Positions 35,518 through 43,176 of a DNA stretch of 45,127 bases are shown here, piece after piece; the stretch's first letter is position 1, and each line of letters opens with the position of its first letter. Source of the stretch: an uncultured Clostridia bacterium (GTDB taxonomy: Bacteria > Bacillota > Clostridia > TANB77 > CAG-508). Location of the stretch: NCBI GenBank assembly GCA_947629045.1, contig CANRCF010000010.1:1-45127 (forward strand). The letters run 5' to 3'. The translations under genes were made by a program, and so were the position numbers. Under the pieces are notes generated by a model, which saw nothing but the letters and a program-made list of their open reading frames with translations, was not told the DNA's origin and searched no databases.

Positions 35518-36729
35518 GTGAAACAATCAAGCCGGTTAGTAGAGCTTGAACCAGTATCAAAAGTAGAAAGAATCTGCTGGAAAATTGGTTTTGCTTTGCT
35601 AACAGTCATTGTCATCGTTTTAGGGTATCGGGCTATACCCGAAAAGGAGGTAGTGATACAGAATACAAACCAAAGACCGAAAAAAAATATCGCTATAATG
35701 GTGAAAATTGAACCTGATTTTTCTTATGCTGATGAAATCAGCCGGGAAATAAACGTTCAAAGCCAGGATCTGATCATTATTGATCGAAAGCTTGTTGAAG
35801 TAAGTAAACTAATCGGACAAATGGAAGAAGCCCAAAATCTTGGAACACTTATGGAGAGCATAAGCTCTAAGCTTGAAGATGTAGGAAAATTGATTAACAA
35901 AGTTCGAAGCAAATGTGATTCTATACATATAAAATGTGGTGATTCCACATATGAAAGTATAAATCCAATTAAAGAAACTGTTAATCATCCTTTAAATTCA
36001 AGCCTAACTGACGGATTAAACTTGCTTTTATGTGATTCTAGTGAAAGTACTGAAACAAAAAAACTTACATCAGAAGAAACTGAAAGGTTGCAAGCCAGTT
36101 TAAGTGAAGTGGAACAGGAGTATAATTCAGCATACAAGCTGTATAATGGACTTTATAGAGATTTTATGTTTTTTGATGAGCAGCAAAAACTCCAAAATAC
36201 AAAAGAGTCTCTAAAAGAAAAGTTGGCTTCAGTTAAGATTTCAACTAGAGCAGACTTGTCCAAACCGATTGGATTTACTGAAGATGAGCTTAGGTATTTT
36301 CTACTTTGCATAAATGAGTTAAATGCACTGAAACGTCAAGACATTCAAATTCCGGAAGAAGTTATTGAACTTTTACCGAGAATAATTGTCGAATTCGTAA
36401 AAGATCATCCTATGAATGAATTTTTTGTTATTTCAGTTATGGGATGGGAATCAGGGCATTGTAATTCAGATTATGCAAAAGAGCGAAACAATTTCTTTGG
36501 CATGAAATCCAGAGGAGAAGGAATGTACTTTAACTCTGTGAGAGAAGGCTTAGAAGAAGGCGTACAATGTGTTTATAACCATTTGGAGGGTAAGAAAACT
36601 ATTCACCAAGTAAATGACACATATCGCCCTTACCAAAAAGGCAAAGAGGAAAAAGGCTATGAAAGATATTCGTGGTCTGAAGGAGTAATGTCTGTTATGT
36701 GGCTCTATAAAGGGGTTGAGATAGACTAA
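35518..36729 (+). CDS. Membrane-anchored glucosaminidase-domain protein
   Basis: 403 aa from GTG 35518, placed ten bases after AAGGAGG; upstream ATG codons lack a site. A membrane helix (IGFALLTVIVIVLGY) is followed by long alpha-helical, coiled-coil-like regions (residues about 70-250) and a C-terminal endo-beta-N-acetylglucosaminidase-like domain with ISVMGWESGHCNSDYAKERN, NFFGMKSRG and YSWSEGVMSVMW. It would cut glycan strands, perhaps aiding transfer or remodelling. It has three in-frame CGG codons (35533, 35629, 35743) and a less AT-biased codon use than its surroundings, suggesting recent acquisition. Confidence 0.7.
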   Translation: MKQSSRLVELEPVSKVERICWKIGFALLTVIVIVLGYRAIPEKEVVIQNTNQRPKKNIAIMVKIEPDFSYADEISREINVQSQDLIIIDRKLVEVSKLIGQMEEAQNLGTLMESISSKLEDVGKLINKVRSKCDSIHIKCGDSTYESINPIKETVNHPLNSSLTDGLNLLLCDSSESTETKKLTSEETERLQASLSEVEQEYNSAYKLYNGLYRDFMFFDEQQKLQNTKESLKEKLASVKISTRADLSKPIGFTEDELRYFLLCINELNALKRQDIQIPEEVIELLPRIIVEFVKDHPMNEFFVISVMGWESGHCNSDYAKERNNFFGMKSRGEGMYFNSVREGLEEGVQCVYNHLEGKKTIHQVNDTYRPYQKGKEEKGYERYSWSEGVMSVMWLYKGVEID

Positions 36730-36760
36730 CTCTAAAGGGACAACAAATTGCAAAAAGGTT

Positions 36761-36815
36761 TAAGCGAGAAAACTTACGTGATAAATATCCGTTTGATTTC
36801 TCGCTTTATTTTTGT
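36761..36815 (+). terminator. Terminator of the glucosaminidase-domain gene
   Basis: AAGCGAGAAA pairs with TTTCTCGCTT across about 25 bases and is followed by TATTTTTG. Confidence 0.65.
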
Positions 36816-36883
36816 TTAAAAATATTTTTTGAATTTTTTATTAATAAATTACATATATATAAATTTGAAAGGAAAGATGTGAC

Positions 36884-37033
36884 TTGGAGAGTAATCTTGC
36901 AAAAAATTTTTTATTTGATAAGGATTCTGGTATATTAGAAATTGGTAATATGATTATAGAAATAAAATATTCAGATAACAATAAATCTCTTAGAGAATGT
37001 ATAGAAAATATTTTAGCAAGAAAGTTAAATTAA
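36884..37033 (+). CDS. Small protein (49 aa) before the recombinase; possible directionality factor or regulator
   Basis: TTG 36884 lies eight bases after AAAGGAAAG. The product contains LEIGNMIIEIKYSDNNKSLR and ECIENILARKLN. Short ORFs of this general kind are common just upstream of element-borne serine recombinases. A role in excision control is inference from position only. Confidence 0.45.
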   Translation: MESNLAKNFLFDKDSGILEIGNMIIEIKYSDNNKSLRECIENILARKLN

Positions 37034-37141
37034 TATTTTAAAAAGAAAGTAAAATTAATATTTTAAAGGTAGATCTTAAATAATAATTAGCTAAAAGTTA
37101 ATTTTATATATTAAAAAAGCTTATTAAAAACGGAGGCAAAA

Positions 37142-38771
37142 ATGCCGGGAAGAACCTCAAAATATACTAATGAAAAAAATATTAACAGAGAAAAAGTATG
37201 GCAGGCAGGCCTATACATAAGGCTTTCACAAGAAGATAGTGATAATCGGAATAGAAAAGCAAGAAAGTAACAGTATAACAAGTCAAAAAGAATTATTAAA
37301 TCAATTTATAGAAGAACATGATGATTTAGTAGTTTACGATACATATGTAGATGATGGATTTACTGGAACAGATTTCAATAGGCCAGCATTTCAAAGACTT
37401 TTAGAAGACATGAAAAATGGATACATAAATTGTGTAATTGTAAAAGACTTATCAAGACTTGGAAGAAATTACATAGAAGTAGGAAACTATATAGAGCAGA
37501 TATTTCCCATTTTTAATGTGAGGTTTATTGCCATAAATGATAATGTAGATAGCTATAAAAACCCTGCTAGCAGTAACACCATTTTGATTCCTTTTAAGAA
37601 TTTAATAAATGATGAATATTGCAGAGATACATCAATAAAAATAAGAAGTGCCTTAAATGGAAGAAAGAAAAAAGGCGAATTTGTTGGTGCATTTCCTGCG
37701 TATGGCTATATTAAAGACAAAGAAAATCCGCATAAACTAATTGTGGACAAAGAATCAGCAGAAATTGTAAAGAAAATTTTTGAATGGAAAGTAAATGAAG
37801 GAATAGGAAACTTAAAAATATGCCATAGACTAAATAGTATGGGGATTTTAAATCCAACAGGGTATAAAATAAAAGTTTTAAATCAAAAATACCATAATAG
37901 CAGCGATTATACTTGGGGAGTTTCAACTATAAGAAATATTTTAAAAAATGATATTTATATAGGAAATGTTACGCAAGGAAAAAGAAGAGTTAAAAGCTAT
38001 AAACTTCATAAATTAGATAAAGTTCCAAAAGAAGAATGGATTACTGTAGAAAATATGCATGAACCAATTATTGAAAAAGAACTATTTGAAAAAGCTCAAA
38101 ACCTAATGAAAAAAGATACAAGGGTTAGAAAAAATGGAAGTTTAAGTATGTGGGCAGGAATTTTAAAATGTGCTGACTGTAAAAGGGCAATGCATAAAAA
38201 ATATAGCAAAAATAAAAGTGGAAAAATATACGAATACTATATATGTGGTACATATAGAAAAAAATCTCATGAACTATGCACAAAGCATACAATAAAGCAA
38301 AGCGACTTAGAAAATGCAGTATTAGAAGTGATTAAATATCATATTAGTAAATTTGTTGACATAGAAAAAATACTAAATGAGTTAGAGGTAAATGAAAAAA
38401 AGCCTTTGAACAATAGTAACATAGAAAAACAAAATAATATTCAAATAGAAAAAATAAGGTTACTTAAAAAGGGTTTATATGAAGATTTAAAGGATGGAAT
38501 TATTACAAAAGAAGAATATTTAGAATATAAAGAAGATTATGAAAAACAAATAGAACATTTAGAGCAAGCAATTATAAATTTAAAAAGACGAAGTGAGGAG
38601 GAAAAAAATAAGGAAAACGAAAATGTAAAATGGATAGAAGAATTTAGAAAACAAAAAAATATAATGAGTTTAGATAGAACTATTATAGATGAATTAATTG
38701 AGTACATAGAAGTGCATGAAAATAATAAAATTACTATTAAATTTAAATTTAAAAATTGTGTGTTGTTATAA
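37142..38771 (+). CDS. Large serine recombinase (TnpX/SpoIVCA type); +1 shift at CGG 37247
   Basis: About 542 aa. ATG 37142 follows CGGAGGCAAAA. The N-terminus AGLYIRLSQEDSDN carries the catalytic Ser (Y-x-R-x-S), but the plain frame stops at 37267. Skipping the C of CGG 37247 gives SDNGIEKQESNSITSQKELL, the normal continuation of the resolvase domain, then DDGFTGTDFNRPAF and VKDLSRLGRN. A recombinase domain, a zinc ribbon (CADCKRAM...YYICGTY...C) and a coiled-coil follow. The stop TAA at 38769 lies inside the right attachment arm. It should integrate and excise the element. Synthesis of an active enzyme depends on the shift, because the Ser lies before it and the rest after it. Confidence 0.9.
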
Positions 38772-38788
38772 TCACCCAAGCAGGTGCT
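38758..38788 (+). mobile_element. attR of the integrative element
   Basis: GTGTGTTG...AATCACCCAAGC (38758-38781) followed by the core AGGTGCT (38782-38788). Joined to the left arm in a circle it gives a palindromic attP, CACCCAAGCA-GG-TGCTTGGGTG, centred on the dinucleotide GG. Confidence 0.9.
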
Positions 38789-39070
38789 GTCGGAGCACCA
38801 GTAGGAGGTCAGGTTTTATCAGAAGTATTGCCATATTTAGAGCTTCAAAAAGACAATGTTAAGGAAGAAGACCAAAAAAATATTGTTGAAGTTCCAGAAA
38901 TAGAAGGAATGACAATAGAGGAAGCTATTAAAGAACTTAAGAAGGTAAACTTAGAAATGCAAATAGAAAATGAAGGAGAATACGATAAGAAAACGACAAT
39001 TGTAAAAGAGCAGTTGCCTAAAAAAGAAATTCGAGTATATGAGGGAACAAAAATTATTGTTAAGTATTAG
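38782..39070 (+). CDS. spoVD: Displaced C-terminus and PASTA domain of the SpoVD/FtsI PBP
   Basis: From the att core the frame reads AGAVGAPVGGQVLSEVLPYL, the conserved last helix of the transpeptidase domain, then one PASTA domain (VEVPEIEGMTIEEAIKELKK...GTKIIVKY). It has no start signal of its own; the only upstream initiators lie in the element. It is the second half of the gene at 29413 and would be expressed only after excision, giving a PBP of about 747 aa. Confidence 0.9.
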
Positions 39071-39143
39071 TTAAAAACACCTATACAAAAAATATTTTTT
39101 GTTATATAATGTACTCGTGAAAATGGAGAGATAGGAGAAAAAT

Positions 39144-40619
39144 ATGGAATTAAAAAGTATTTTAGCGGGTCTTGAAGACTTGAAAATAAAAGGAAATATA
39201 GAGAATACTGAAGTTAAAACCATAGTAGATAATTCTGAAAAAATTAAAGAAGGAGATATGTTTGTTGCAATCGATGGATTTACTGAAGATGGACACAAAT
39301 ATATACCAGATGCAATAAAAAAAGGTGCAAAAGTAATTATGGCACAAGCAGACAAAGTAACAAGAGAAATGGTAAAAGATTTGCCAGATGATGTTATATT
39401 TATTTTAGCACCAGATACAAGACACGCAGTTTCAATTTGTGCTTGTAATTTTTATAAAAATCCTTCAAGAAAGTTAAGACTTATTGGGGTAACTGGAACA
39501 AAAGGCAAAACTACTACTACATTTATGATAAAATCTTTGCTAGAAAAAGAAGGTTTAAAAGTAGGGCTTATTGGAACAATTTGCACATACATAGGAGATA
39601 AAAATTTAGGTGATAATGATAGAACTACACCAGAAGGCTTAGAACTACAAGAGCTTTTAAGAAAAATGGTAGATGAAGGCTGTGATGTAGCTGTTATGGA
39701 GGTATCTTCACAAAGCTTAAAACTAGGTAGAGTAGACGGTTGTGAATTTGAAATAGGGGTATTTACTAATTTCGCAAAAGACCATATTAGCCCAAAAGAG
39801 CATCCAAGTATGGAGGATTACTTCAATTCAAAAGTTAAATTATTTAAAATGTGTAAATATGGTTATATAAATTCAGATGATATTTTTGCAAATAAATTGC
39901 CAGCACTTGCTCCAAATTGCAAATTTGAAACTTATGGAATTGATAATCCAGCAAGTTTACTTGCAAAAGATATTACTGTAACAAATTCAAATGTAGATTT
40001 TAAAGTAAAATTAGGAAATAAAAATCAAAGAGTAAAAACAGGAATACCTGGAAGATTTAGCGTATATAATTCATTAGCAGCAATTAGTGTTGCATCTAGG
40101 TTTGGTGTTAGTACAGAAAATATAATAGATGCTTTACTTTCTGTTCGTGTGCCAGGAAGAAGCGAGCTTGTAGATAATAAAGCTGAATTAGCAATTATGA
40201 TAGATTATGCACATACACCAGAAAGTTTGGAAAATATTTTAAAAACTGTAAAAACATATACTTTAGGTAAAGTAATATGCGTGTTTGGCTGTGGAGGAGA
40301 TAGAGACACTGGCAAAAGACCTTTAATGGGCGAAATTGCTACTACTTTGGCAGACCATACAATTATTACATCTGATAACCCAAGAAGTGAAAAGCCAGAA
40401 GATATAGTTTCTCAAATTGAAAAAGGCGCTAAAAAAACAAAAGGAAGCTATGAATGCATTGTAGATAGAAAAGAAGCAATGAAAAAAGCAATAAAAATGG
40501 CAAATAAAAAAGACTTAGTGTTAATTGCGGGAAAAGGTCATGAATTAACACAAGAAATAAATGGAAAAAAATATCCTTTTGATGAAAGGGAAATTATTAG
40601 AGAAATCATAGATGAATGA
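39144..40619 (+). CDS. murE: UDP-MurNAc-tripeptide synthetase MurE (meso-DAP type)
   Basis: 491 aa. The Mur ligase ATP-binding motif GVTGTKGKTTTTFM, the EVSSQSLKLGRV region and DYAHTPESLENIL are present. DNPRSEKPEDI is the motif associated with meso-diaminopimelate rather than lysine, so the wall is predicted to be DAP-type. It adds the third amino acid to UDP-MurNAc-L-Ala-D-Glu. A TATATAAT (about 39102) before it may give it its own promoter, useful given the insertion upstream. Confidence 0.96.
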   Translation: MELKSILAGLEDLKIKGNIENTEVKTIVDNSEKIKEGDMFVAIDGFTEDGHKYIPDAIKKGAKVIMAQADKVTREMVKDLPDDVIFILAPDTRHAVSICACNFYKNPSRKLRLIGVTGTKGKTTTTFMIKSLLEKEGLKVGLIGTICTYIGDKNLGDNDRTTPEGLELQELLRKMVDEGCDVAVMEVSSQSLKLGRVDGCEFEIGVFTNFAKDHISPKEHPSMEDYFNSKVKLFKMCKYGYINSDDIFANKLPALAPNCKFETYGIDNPASLLAKDITVTNSNVDFKVKLGNKNQRVKTGIPGRFSVYNSLAAISVASRFGVSTENIIDALLSVRVPGRSELVDNKAELAIMIDYAHTPESLENILKTVKTYTLGKVICVFGCGGDRDTGKRPLMGEIATTLADHTIITSDNPRSEKPEDIVSQIEKGAKKTKGSYECIVDRKEAMKKAIKMANKKDLVLIAGKGHELTQEINGKKYPFDEREIIREIIDE

Positions 40620-40627
40620 ATTATAAT

Positions 40628-40792
40628 GTAAAATATAGTAACTTTGCGTGTGCTTGTTGTCGCAACCTACCTATGTAATAAATTGCTATAAAATAGCAAT
40701 TTATTACTAACAATATGTCGGTTGCTTCAAACGCACTTCGCTTACGCTTCGTTTGGACGCTACGCGCACTACTTAAAGTTACTATATTTTAC
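40628..40792. repeat. Palindromic intergenic repeat, copy C (165 bp)
   Basis: Perfect 18 bp terminal inverted repeats (GTAAAATATAGTAACTTT and complement). An inner 14 bp hairpin TAATAAATTGCTAT-aaa-ATAGCAATTTATTA (40676-40706) and GC-rich segments (ACGCACTTCGCTTACGC) match the plan of copy B. It lies between murE and mraY. Confidence 0.85.
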
Positions 40793-40861
40793 AAACAATA
40801 ATTAAATATATAATATAAAATAAATAATAATTAATAAAAAGTGATAACGAAGGAGGAAGTA

Positions 40862-41857
40862 ATGGAATTAGAATTTCAAACAAAACTTATTTTACTTTCA
40901 TTAGCAGTATGTTTTGTTACTGCAATAATAGTAATTCCAATTTTAAGAAGATTAAGAGTAGGGCAATTGGAAAGAGAGGAAGGTCCACAATCTCACTTAA
41001 AGAAACAAGGAACACCTACAATGGGTGGTATTATAATGATTATAACAATTTTAGTAGTTAGCGTATTCATGTGTTTAGATTATGGCAGATCTGAAGCACC
41101 AGAAGAAAGGCAAATTGCTACTAATATGATACTATTTATTGCATCAACAGTAGGATTTGGAATAATAGGATTAATAGATGATTTAAAAAAATTAATTGGC
41201 AGAAATACAGAAGGGTTAAAGCCAATGTATAAAATGATAGGCTTACTTATAGTATCTGTAGGGTTTGTTATAGGAGCAACTACTTTTTTGCATATGCCTA
41301 CTGATATTTATGTACCATTTTGGGGAAATACTCTTACTCTTCCAATTTGGCTTTATATCCCATTTGCAGTTTTAGTAATGCTTGCAACAACAAATGCAAT
41401 AAACCTAACAGATGGAATAGATGGGCTTTCAACAAGTGTTACAACGATAATCCTTGCTTGCCTAACAGTAATATCAATAATATTTGGAATAAAAGAAATT
41501 ACTGTATTTGGAAGTATTTTAATAGGAACCTGCTTAGGCTTTTTAATATTTAATCTTCATCCTGCAAAAGTAATGATGGGAGATACAGGCTCATTATTAT
41601 TAGGCGGAGCAATCGCAAGCATAGCACTTTATTTAAAAATGCCATTACTTCTTATAATAATTGCACTTGTTCCAGTAATTGAAACCTTATCAGTTATGCT
41701 ACAAGTAAGACACTTCAAGAAAACAGGAAAAAGAATATTTAAAATGACACCAATACATCATCACTTTGAATTATGTGGTTGGAACGAAAATAAAATAGTA
41801 TCAGTTTTTAGTATAATCACACTAATATGCTCTGTAATTGGATTAATGTTAATATAG
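40862..41857 (+). CDS. mraY: Phospho-MurNAc-pentapeptide transferase
   Basis: 331 aa. ATG 40862 is chosen because AAGGAGGAAGT is directly upstream; a GTG at 40841 lies in the leader. About ten membrane helices and the MraY motifs GTPTMGGI, GLIDDLKKLIGRNTEGL, NAINLTDGIDGLS, MGDTGSLLLGG and TPIHHHFE are present. It forms lipid I from UDP-MurNAc-pentapeptide and undecaprenyl phosphate. Confidence 0.97.
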   Translation: MELEFQTKLILLSLAVCFVTAIIVIPILRRLRVGQLEREEGPQSHLKKQGTPTMGGIIMIITILVVSVFMCLDYGRSEAPEERQIATNMILFIASTVGFGIIGLIDDLKKLIGRNTEGLKPMYKMIGLLIVSVGFVIGATTFLHMPTDIYVPFWGNTLTLPIWLYIPFAVLVMLATTNAINLTDGIDGLSTSVTTIILACLTVISIIFGIKEITVFGSILIGTCLGFLIFNLHPAKVMMGDTGSLLLGGAIASIALYLKMPLLLIIIALVPVIETLSVMLQVRHFKKTGKRIFKMTPIHHHFELCGWNENKIVSVFSIITLICSVIGLMLI

Positions 41858-41872
41858 AAGGGGAGGGTGCAA

Positions 41873-43025
41873 ATGCCAAAAAAGGCAAAGAAGTTTTCAA
41901 ATTTTTTAAACAAACCATTTGATTATGTACTTTGTATAGTAGTATTTATTTTGCTAGCATTAGGCGTTGTAATGGTACTTTCAGCCTCTGCACCATCTGC
42001 CTTAGCAGAAACAGGAAAAACTTATACATATGCAAGTAGGCAATTACTATTCAGTGTAATAGGAATTTTTGCAATGTTTTTCCTTTCAAAAATAGACTAC
42101 CGTTTTTATAAAAAATACTATTGGGGAATTTATATACTTTCATGTGTAATATTGTTATTTGTTTTAATACCAGGCTTAGGAATTTCAGCAAATGGTGCAA
42201 GAAGATGGGTATACATACCACTACTTGGACAATTTCAACCATCAGAATTTACGAAAATAGGGTTAATAATTTTCTTTGCAGGGTATTTATCAGACCATAA
42301 AGACGAGCTTAAAGACTTTTGGAAAGGTTTTGTAAAACCATTTTGCTTTTTAATTCCACCAATTGGAATTTTATATTTAGTACAAAACCATTTAAGTGCA
42401 TCATTAATTATTGGAATGATTACATGTGTTATGATGGTTATGGCAGGTACGAGAATGTTACATTTTATTGCAGTAGGAGGGGTAGCAGCAGGAGCACTTG
42501 GAAGTTATCTTGTTTATAAAATTTCATCAGGATCAGATAGCTTTCGTATAGGAAGAATTATATCCTTCTTAGACCCATGGCAAGACCAGTTAGGAGATGG
42601 CTGGCAGGTTATACAAAGCTTATATGCAATTGGCTCAGGCGGATTTTTTGGAGTAGGCCTAGGAGAAAGTAAGCAAAAATATTTGTACATATCAGAGCCA
42701 CAAAATGACTTTATATTTGCAATTATAGCAGAAGAATTAGGATTTATAGGCTGTGTATTTATTATAGGACTTTTTGCAATATTAGTTTGGAGAGGAATTT
42801 TAATTGCAATGAAGGCACCTGACACATTTGGAAGCTTACTTGCAATAGGAATTATTAGTTTAGTAGGTTTACAAGTTATTTTAAATATCGCAGTTGTTAC
42901 ATCTTCTATTCCAAACACAGGTATACCACTACCATTCTTTAGTTATGGTGGAAGTGCACTATTTATATTATTATCAAGTATGCGGAATTTTACTGAACAT
43001 TTCAAGAGCAGGAAGTAAGGTATAA
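41873..43025 (+). CDS. ftsW: FtsW/SpoVE SEDS glycosyltransferase; +1 shift at CGG 42983
   Basis: 383 aa with the shift. ATG 41873 follows GAAGGGGAGGG. Ten membrane helices, ANGARRWVYIPLLGQFQPSE, DPWQDQLGDGWQVIQSLYAI and NTGIPLPFFSYGGSAL identify a SEDS peptidoglycan polymerase. The plain frame ends SSMRNFTEHFKSRK at 43018, which does not fit the family. Skipping the C of CGG 42983 gives SSMGILLNISRAGSKV with a stop at 43023, and M-G-I-L-L-N-I-S-R is the standard FtsW/SpoVE C-terminus. It works with the PBP encoded upstream. Confidence 0.93.
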
Positions 43026-43077
43026 ATATAAATTATAATTTACAAGTAAAAGAGTATAATTAAAGTTTTAATAAAAG

Positions 43078-43137
43078 AAACAGCATAGTTTTAAACGCGG
43101 TGCAGTGCTAAGAGCTATACTGTTTTTTAATTAATAA
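43078..43137 (+). terminator. Hairpin/terminator between ftsW and murG
   Basis: AAACAGCATAG pairs with CTATACTGTTT (one mismatch) across a GC-containing loop and is followed by TTTAA. It may attenuate read-through into murG. Confidence 0.55.
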
Positions 43138-43176
43138 AATATGAATATTATTTAATAAAAAAAGGGAGGAAATGCA

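Larger units (their letters stand above)
31370..38782 (+). mobile_element. 7.4 kb integrative element inserted in the PBP gene
   Basis: Bounded by attL (core 31369-31375) and attR (core 38782-38788). It carries, from the left, beta-lactamase-like (-), class B sortase (-), SPKTG surface protein (-), glucosaminidase-domain protein (+), a 49-codon ORF (+) and a large serine recombinase (+) whose stop codon lies in the right arm. Joining bases 31375 and 38789 restores ...GGHQGGAVGAPVGG... in frame. The cargo is all cell-surface. The architecture resembles skin-like or TnpX-type serine-recombinase elements. Confidence 0.9.

Noticed and set aside
31400-38770. Prophage or conjugative element
   Set aside because: No phage structural, relaxase or secretion genes are present between the att sites; it is a small cargo element with one serine recombinase.
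38756-39070. Independent PASTA protein gene
   Set aside because: It has no ribosome binding site or proper start, and its frame joins the PBP exactly at the shared att core.
2991-42985. Frame breaks explained as sequencing or assembly indels
   Set aside because: All breaks insert the same base before GGR and none occur elsewhere; four fall within 42 bases; homopolymers, the usual cause, are not involved. Read evidence is still needed, so this is rejected only provisionally.
2244-43025. Broken genes called as independent pseudogenes
   Set aside because: FtsW and the PBP are normally essential, and the sequence after each break remains perfectly conserved in the +1 frame with no further lesions.
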